DNA of 9,076 bases from Spirochaetaceae bacterium. GTDB lineage: Bacteria; Spirochaetota; Spirochaetia; UBA9216. The notes under the pieces are model-generated. The model made no database searches. It was not told where the DNA came from and saw only the letters and a list, made by a program, of their open reading frames with translations. The position numbers and the translations under genes are program-made. The DNA lies in assembly GCA_028527945.1 (NCBI GenBank), contig JAQQAK010000307.1, positions 1-9,076 of the forward strand, in the 5' to 3' direction. Of the stretch, positions 5,418 to 9,076 are shown piece by piece (the stretch's first letter is position 1; every line of letters begins with the position of its first letter).

Positions 5418-7868
5418 CTAATCATTGCGTGTACATAATCTGGACGCAACATTTACAGCCTCGACACCGTCAGATGAGTATTCAGCCCCAATAGATGCAG
5501 CCCAGGCTCTGGTGACAACAGCTCCGCCAACCATAAACTTACAGTTAAGCCCCTTCTCTTTTGCCAAAGCAATAACTTCAGGCATTCTTACCATCGTTGT
5601 TGTCATTAAGGCAGACATGCCAACAATATCAGCCTTGTACTCAATAGCTGCCTCAATAATAGAATCAGCGCTAATATCTTTTCCAAGATCAATGACCTCA
5701 AATCCAAAATTACGTAGCATCAAAACAACAATATTTTTGCCTATATCATGGATATCCCCCTGAACAGTAGCAAAAACAAGGGTTCCCTTGGCCTTATTAT
5801 CACCAGAAGCCTTCAATACCGGTTCAAGAATACCAAAACCTTTCTGCATTGTTTCAGCGCTTGCAATAAGTTGAGGCAGAAAATATTTTTTAGCATCATA
5901 AAAATCACCAACTTTCATTATGGCTGGGATCATTTTATCCTGAAGAAGAACCGAAGGTTTTATACCTGCTTCAAGAGCTCTCCGGCACAAGTCTTCAATA
6001 TCTTCTCTGCGCCCCTCAATAACAGCGCTTACAATATGATCTTCAATACTAAGCTCAGGCAAAGACTCCTTTGTGTTCTTTTTTTCTTTATCTGAGCCTT
6101 TCATTGCAGTAAACTTTTCTATGTATTTAATAGAATCACGATCTCTTACAGTAAGAACATCTGCGGCAGCCTTTGTATTCATCAACAATTCATGAGAAGG
6201 ATTTGCGATAGCCCAGGTAAGACCGGCACCAGCTGCCATAGCAAAGAATGCTGAATTTATCCATCCCCGCTCAGGAAGTCCAAAAGAAATATTGGAAAGC
6301 CCCAGTACAGTACCATACCCTTGAGAAGAAGCCCATCTTACTGTTTCAAGAGTTTCAGCTGCGGCACTCTGATCGCTTGAAACAGTCATTACAAGCCCGT
6401 CAACAACTAAATCTTTATTTGTATAGCCATATTTTGCGGCTTCTGAAGCTATATCATTAACAAGCTCCTTACGTCTCTCTGCCTTTGAAGGAAGTTCATT
6501 ATCAGCGATAGGCAATACAATAAGCATAGCTCCATAACGAGCTGCTACCGGCATAAGTTTTGCGAGTTTCTCTTTTTCAGCTGATATAGAATTTATTAAT
6601 GCCCGTCCTGGATAATAACGGACAGCAGCTTCAACAACATCCGGATCTGATGAATCTATAACGAGAGGAATATTAACAGCAGGAACTACTGTCGATATTA
6701 TATCAAGAAGAGTATCTTTTTCATTTATTCCAGGCATTCCAGCATTAAGATCCAGAAGGTCAGCCCCGGCAGCGGCCTGATCACGAGCAAGTTTTCTGAC
6801 ATATCCCATATTGCCAGCTTTCAATTCAGCCTGAAGAGTCTTTTTACCTGTAGGATTTATTCGCTCTCCAATTATACGGATAGGACTATCATGATTTATC
6901 AAAAGAAGTTCTGTAGCAGAAGAAAGCATAACCTTATCTACAGTATTCGGCTTAACAGGAGATAGATCTTTCATTTCTGCTGCGAGCAGCTTAATATGCT
7001 CAGGATTTGTTCCACAGCATCCACCCATTATATTTACACCAGCTTCAACAAAACCTTTTGCAAAACTGCTAAATTCTTTTGCTTCCATTGGAAAAACTGT
7101 CTTGCCATCCTTTATAAGAGGCATTCCAGCATTTGGTTTTGCCATTACAGGAATATCAACAACAGATCTTATTCGTTCTATTACTTTTAGCATTTCAAGA
7201 GGGCCTGTAGAGCAGTTAACACCTATAACATCGGCACCAAGACTTTTAAGAGTGATAGCCATTGCCTCAGGAGTTGTTCCATTGAGAGTACGGCCAGTTT
7301 CGTCAAATGTCATAGAGACCATTGTAAAAGCATCGCAAACTTCTTTAACAGCAATAAGAGCCGCACGGCTTTCCTGAATATCAATTTGAGTTTCTATAAC
7401 AAAAAGGTCTACACCTCCATCATTAAGCCCTTTTACCTGTCGCTTAAAACCATTCACAGCTTCTTCAAAACCAAGATCGCCAAACGGCATAACAAATCTG
7501 CCGGAAGGGCCAATATCTCCAGCAATAAACGGCCTTTTCTTTCCTTCAGAAGCAATACCATCAGCAGTTTTAACAGCATTGGCAGCAATAATGCGGTTTA
7601 CCTCCTCAGTTTTATCAGAAGCTCCAAACTCCTCAAGTTTCCATGGAGTACCGCCAAAGGTACATGTATAAAGGACATCAGAGCCGGCTTCAGCATAAGA
7701 TCTATAAATCTCGGAAGAAACCTCAAGATTATCTATTGACCAAAGTTCAGGACTTACTCCTGTGGGGATCCCTCGTTTCTGCATTTCAGTACCAGTTGCT
7801 CCATCAAGAATAAGGATTCTGTTTTCAAGAATTTCTCTAATGTTTTTACAGTTTTCTTCCATAATCAA
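5418..7868 (-). CDS. metH: Cobalamin-dependent methionine synthase lacking the activation domain
   Basis: This 816-residue cytoplasmic enzyme moves a methyl group from methyltetrahydrofolate through cobalamin to homocysteine, giving methionine. The homocysteine domain (about 10-300) has the zinc ligands C219 (GVNCSTGP) and C284/C285 (GGCCGTNPEH). The folate domain (about 330-580) begins with IIGERINPTGKK and contains LLDLNAGMPG and PLVIDSSDPD. The four-helix cap (about 605-690) includes KYFLPQLIASAETM. The cobalamin domain (about 694-816) carries DIHDIG (705-710) with the axial ligand H707, SALMTTT (752-758) and GG at 781-782. E. coli MetH is about 1,227 residues; the missing C-terminus is the AdoMet reactivation domain, encoded here by the preceding gene. 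A TTG at 7868 overlaps that gene's TGA and has GGGTG 7 nt upstream (7880-7876). An ATG at 7862 would lie 13 nt from it, so TTG is slightly favoured; the proteins differ by two residues. The start of the upstream frame shows no cobalamin riboswitch. Confidence 0.95.
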   Translation of the reverse strand: MIMEENCKNIREILENRILILDGATGTEMQKRGIPTGVSPELWSIDNLEVSSEIYRSYAEAGSDVLYTCTFGGTPWKLEEFGASDKTEEVNRIIAANAVKTADGIASEGKKRPFIAGDIGPSGRFVMPFGDLGFEEAVNGFKRQVKGLNDGGVDLFVIETQIDIQESRAALIAVKEVCDAFTMVSMTFDETGRTLNGTTPEAMAITLKSLGADVIGVNCSTGPLEMLKVIERIRSVVDIPVMAKPNAGMPLIKDGKTVFPMEAKEFSSFAKGFVEAGVNIMGGCCGTNPEHIKLLAAEMKDLSPVKPNTVDKVMLSSATELLLINHDSPIRIIGERINPTGKKTLQAELKAGNMGYVRKLARDQAAAGADLLDLNAGMPGINEKDTLLDIISTVVPAVNIPLVIDSSDPDVVEAAVRYYPGRALINSISAEKEKLAKLMPVAARYGAMLIVLPIADNELPSKAERRKELVNDIASEAAKYGYTNKDLVVDGLVMTVSSDQSAAAETLETVRWASSQGYGTVLGLSNISFGLPERGWINSAFFAMAAGAGLTWAIANPSHELLMNTKAAADVLTVRDRDSIKYIEKFTAMKGSDKEKKNTKESLPELSIEDHIVSAVIEGRREDIEDLCRRALEAGIKPSVLLQDKMIPAIMKVGDFYDAKKYFLPQLIASAETMQKGFGILEPVLKASGDNKAKGTLVFATVQGDIHDIGKNIVVLMLRNFGFEVIDLGKDISADSIIEAAIEYKADIVGMSALMTTTMVRMPEVIALAKEKGLNCKFMVGGAVVTRAWAASIGAEYSSDGVEAVNVASRLCTRND

Positions 7869-8500
7869 TTATCAACACCCTTTAAAATTCCGCATAAGGC
7901 GGTAACGCTTTTTTCAGGAATCAGAATACAGGAATCAGTGATACTAACATCTATACGCTTCATTCCAAGTAATTTATAAATGACTTTTTGATATTCCAAA
8001 TCAAAATCTCCATATCCGGCAGAAAATCTTCTGGTCGTTAATGTGCGGCCTTCACGGACAAGTTCCTTTCTATAAAGCGCGGTTATCCATTCAAAACCTT
8101 CATCAACAATCTCTGATGCAGCCGCGTCCACAATAACAGCAGCAGTCATTTCTCCTTTAGCCTGAAGTTTTTTAATCTCTTCCATAATTTCATTACCGCC
8201 TGTTATTCCCATAAAAAGCAGTTGATCTGAATCTTTTAATAAAGCCGCAAGCTTGGAACTATCAAGACTCAGATTCATATCTGGAATATCAATTTTAAGC
8301 TCAGGGGAAACCTTTATAGACTCACGCCGGCTAAGAGCTTTCAGCTCTATTAGATCGGCAGCATAGGTAATCCACTTATCAACCTCAGACATCATTTCAT
8401 CCGAAACATCATTCTTACGGCTATGGTATCCAAGCCGTTTCAGGATTTTATATCGAGGAATCTTTTCTGGAATATTCGAAAATATTCTAATATTCTGCAT
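7865..8500 (-). CDS. Stand-alone methionine synthase reactivation domain protein
   Basis: This 211-residue cytoplasmic protein matches the vitamin-B12-dependent methionine synthase activation domain, which binds AdoMet and helps re-methylate cob(II)alamin formed by accidental oxidation. The key evidence is RFSAGYGDFDLEYQ (158-171): R158 and Y163 sit in the RxxxGY arrangement that binds AdoMet in E. coli MetH (R1134 and Y1139). Further family-like stretches are VDAAASEIVDEGFEWI (124-139) and IPEKSVTALCGI (194-205). It is the first gene of a two-gene operon, and its TGA (7867-7865) overlaps the TTG start of the synthase. The same split arrangement is known in Thermotoga maritima (TM0268/TM0269). 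No Shine-Dalgarno precedes the ATG at 8500. A corrinoid-protein reductase partner is possible in some relatives, but the adjacent synthase makes methionine synthase the obvious client. Confidence 0.88.
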   Translation of the reverse strand: MQNIRIFSNIPEKIPRYKILKRLGYHSRKNDVSDEMMSEVDKWITYAADLIELKALSRRESIKVSPELKIDIPDMNLSLDSSKLAALLKDSDQLLFMGITGGNEIMEEIKKLQAKGEMTAAVIVDAAASEIVDEGFEWITALYRKELVREGRTLTTRRFSAGYGDFDLEYQKVIYKLLGMKRIDVSITDSCILIPEKSVTALCGILKGVDN

Positions 8501-8506
8501 TTCTGA

Positions 8507-8535
8507 AATATAGCAGTTTTATTCTTATTTGACAC
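8507..8535 (-). promoter_or_regulatory. Putative promoter for the methionine synthase operon
   Basis: On the minus strand GTGTCA (8535-8530) and TATATT (8512-8507) are 17 bp apart, matching the consensus at four and five of six positions. The -10 ends 6 bp before the ATG at 8500, so the start would be at or near the start codon. This is the best minus-strand pair in the 90-bp intergenic region, but AT-rich sequence makes it tentative. The region is too short for a cobalamin or SAM riboswitch. Confidence 0.35.
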
Positions 8536-8586
8536 TATCTAAAAAATAAATGAGATGCTTTTTCAGCATATATAGGTTAGTATAAT
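8529..8586 (+). promoter_or_regulatory. Putative promoter region of the lipoprotein gene, with palindrome
   Basis: A perfect TTGACA lies at 8529-8534. At 16 bp it is followed by TGAGAT (8551-8556), a poor -10 (three of six), giving a start near 8563. A perfect TATAAT lies at 8581-8586 but has no good -35 and ends only 4 bp before the ATG. ATGCT-ttttc-AGCAT (8555-8569) is a 5-bp dyad between the two, at the expected start of the first candidate. The plus-strand -35 overlaps the minus-strand -35, so the two divergent genes may share control. Only weak AGG at 8574-8576 could serve as ribosome binding site. Confidence 0.35.
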
Positions 8587-8590
8587 ATTA

Positions 8591-9076
8591 ATGAAAAGAA
8601 AGATATTATCACTACTCTCGACAATATTTATTATTTTAGTATTAAGTTGCAGTTCTGCAAAAACCAGCTTTATTCCTTTTCCGGAAGAAGAAAATCTATC
8701 AACAATGTGGATGACTCAAGGAGTAAACCTCATAAAAAACAATGATTTTACAAATGACGCAAAAGGTTGGGGATTTTTCTTCAATGGAGGAAATGCCAAC
8801 TATAGCTACAACAACAAAAGCGCCAAAATATTGATAAAATCAACAGGCATTGTGGATCATGGAGTTCAGTTCTACTACGATGGATTTCGTCTTTACAGTG
8901 GAGGAGACTACACCTTCAGTTTTAAGGCATCATCAACTGCGCCAAAAGGCTGTGAGATACGCCTTCAGCTTAATGGAGGAGATTATCACGCGTATGCAAG
9001 AGATATAGTCACATTAGATACCGAAGAAAAGATATTTACTATTAACTTTGTTATGGATGAAGATTCTGATATAACA
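8591..9076 (+). CDS. Secreted lipoprotein with CBM4/9-like carbohydrate-binding module (3' end outside window)
   Basis: Only the first 162 residues are present and the frame is open to the window edge. Residues 1-19 are a lipoprotein signal peptide (MKRK, then a hydrophobic run, then LVLS) with C20 as the lipidated cysteine. The -3 to -1 residues VLS form a loose lipobox of the kind seen in spirochaetes. A short linker leads to a beta-rich module from about residue 44. NLIKNNDFTNDAKGW (46-60), then HGVQFYYDGFRLYSGGDYTFSFKA (89-112), fit the CBM4/9 pattern of xylanases and glucanases, where the Asn/Trp start and the VQ...L..G..YT.SF strand are hallmarks. The part beyond the window could be a glycoside hydrolase or further binding modules; it cannot be told here. 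It is divergent from the methionine synthase operon with 90 bp between starts, and shows no functional link to it. Expected location is the cell surface or periplasm. Confidence 0.8.
   Translation, partial: MKRKILSLLSTIFIILVLSCSSAKTSFIPFPEEENLSTMWMTQGVNLIKNNDFTNDAKGWGFFFNGGNANYSYNNKSAKILIKSTGIVDHGVQFYYDGFRLYSGGDYTFSFKASSTAPKGCEIRLQLNGGDYHAYARDIVTLDTEEKIFTINFVMDEDSDIT

Noticed and set aside
5425..5449. Bidirectional terminator between the cyclase and synthase genes
   Set aside because: A 6-bp dyad with a 13-nt loop exists, but neither strand has a T-run after it and it lies within the synthase coding sequence.
8501..8590. Cobalamin or SAM riboswitch upstream of the methionine synthase operon
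   Set aside because: The gap to the divergent gene is only 90 bp and the best promoter leaves almost no leader. There is no B12-box-like sequence and no terminator/antiterminator pair.

Overview
This is an AT-rich bacterial window with six complete protein-coding genes and one gene cut by the right edge. No RNA genes, CRISPR arrays or insertion sequences are visible. The best guess for the source is a host-associated, carbohydrate-degrading anaerobe, possibly a Treponema-like spirochaete. This rests on a secreted carbohydrate-binding lipoprotein with a loose lipobox, a split cobalamin-dependent methionine synthase, an oxygen-sensitive-type Fe alcohol dehydrogenase and low G+C. A gut clostridium is the main alternative; the assignment is inference, since no taxonomic marker gene is present.

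Left part (minus strand): a MATE-family multidrug/cation antiporter lies at 56-1399. It is separated by a 258-bp spacer from a two-gene unit that reads first an omega-type class III aminotransferase (2821-4074) and then an iron-containing alcohol dehydrogenase (1658-2794). These two genes are 26 bp apart, both have clear Shine-Dalgarno sequences, and a convincing rho-independent terminator (1588-1627) closes the unit. Together they look like a short route amine -> semialdehyde or sulfoacetaldehyde -> alcohol. GABA, beta-alanine, 5-aminovalerate and taurine are all possible substrates, and the sequence alone does not decide.

Middle: an AT-rich divergent promoter region (4075-4300) serves the aminotransferase unit to the left and, to the right, a membrane-anchored GGDEF diguanylate cyclase (4301-5410) with an intact active site and inhibitory site.

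Right part: a minus-strand two-gene operon encodes a separate methionine synthase reactivation protein (7865-8500) and, overlapping it, a cobalamin-dependent methionine synthase without its own activation domain (5418-7868). The two should work as one enzyme: the first protein supplies the AdoMet-dependent rescue of oxidised cobalamin that E. coli MetH carries as its C-terminal domain. The synthase converges on the cyclase gene with 7 bp between stops. Divergent from the operon, a plus-strand lipoprotein with a CBM4/9-like carbohydrate-binding module starts at 8591 and runs out of the window.

Most of the window is ordinary metabolism. The points worth a second look are the aminotransferase/dehydrogenase cassette, the paired promoters with dyads, three starts that lack a Shine-Dalgarno and have a -10-like box 4-7 bp upstream, and the truncated carbohydrate-binding lipoprotein.
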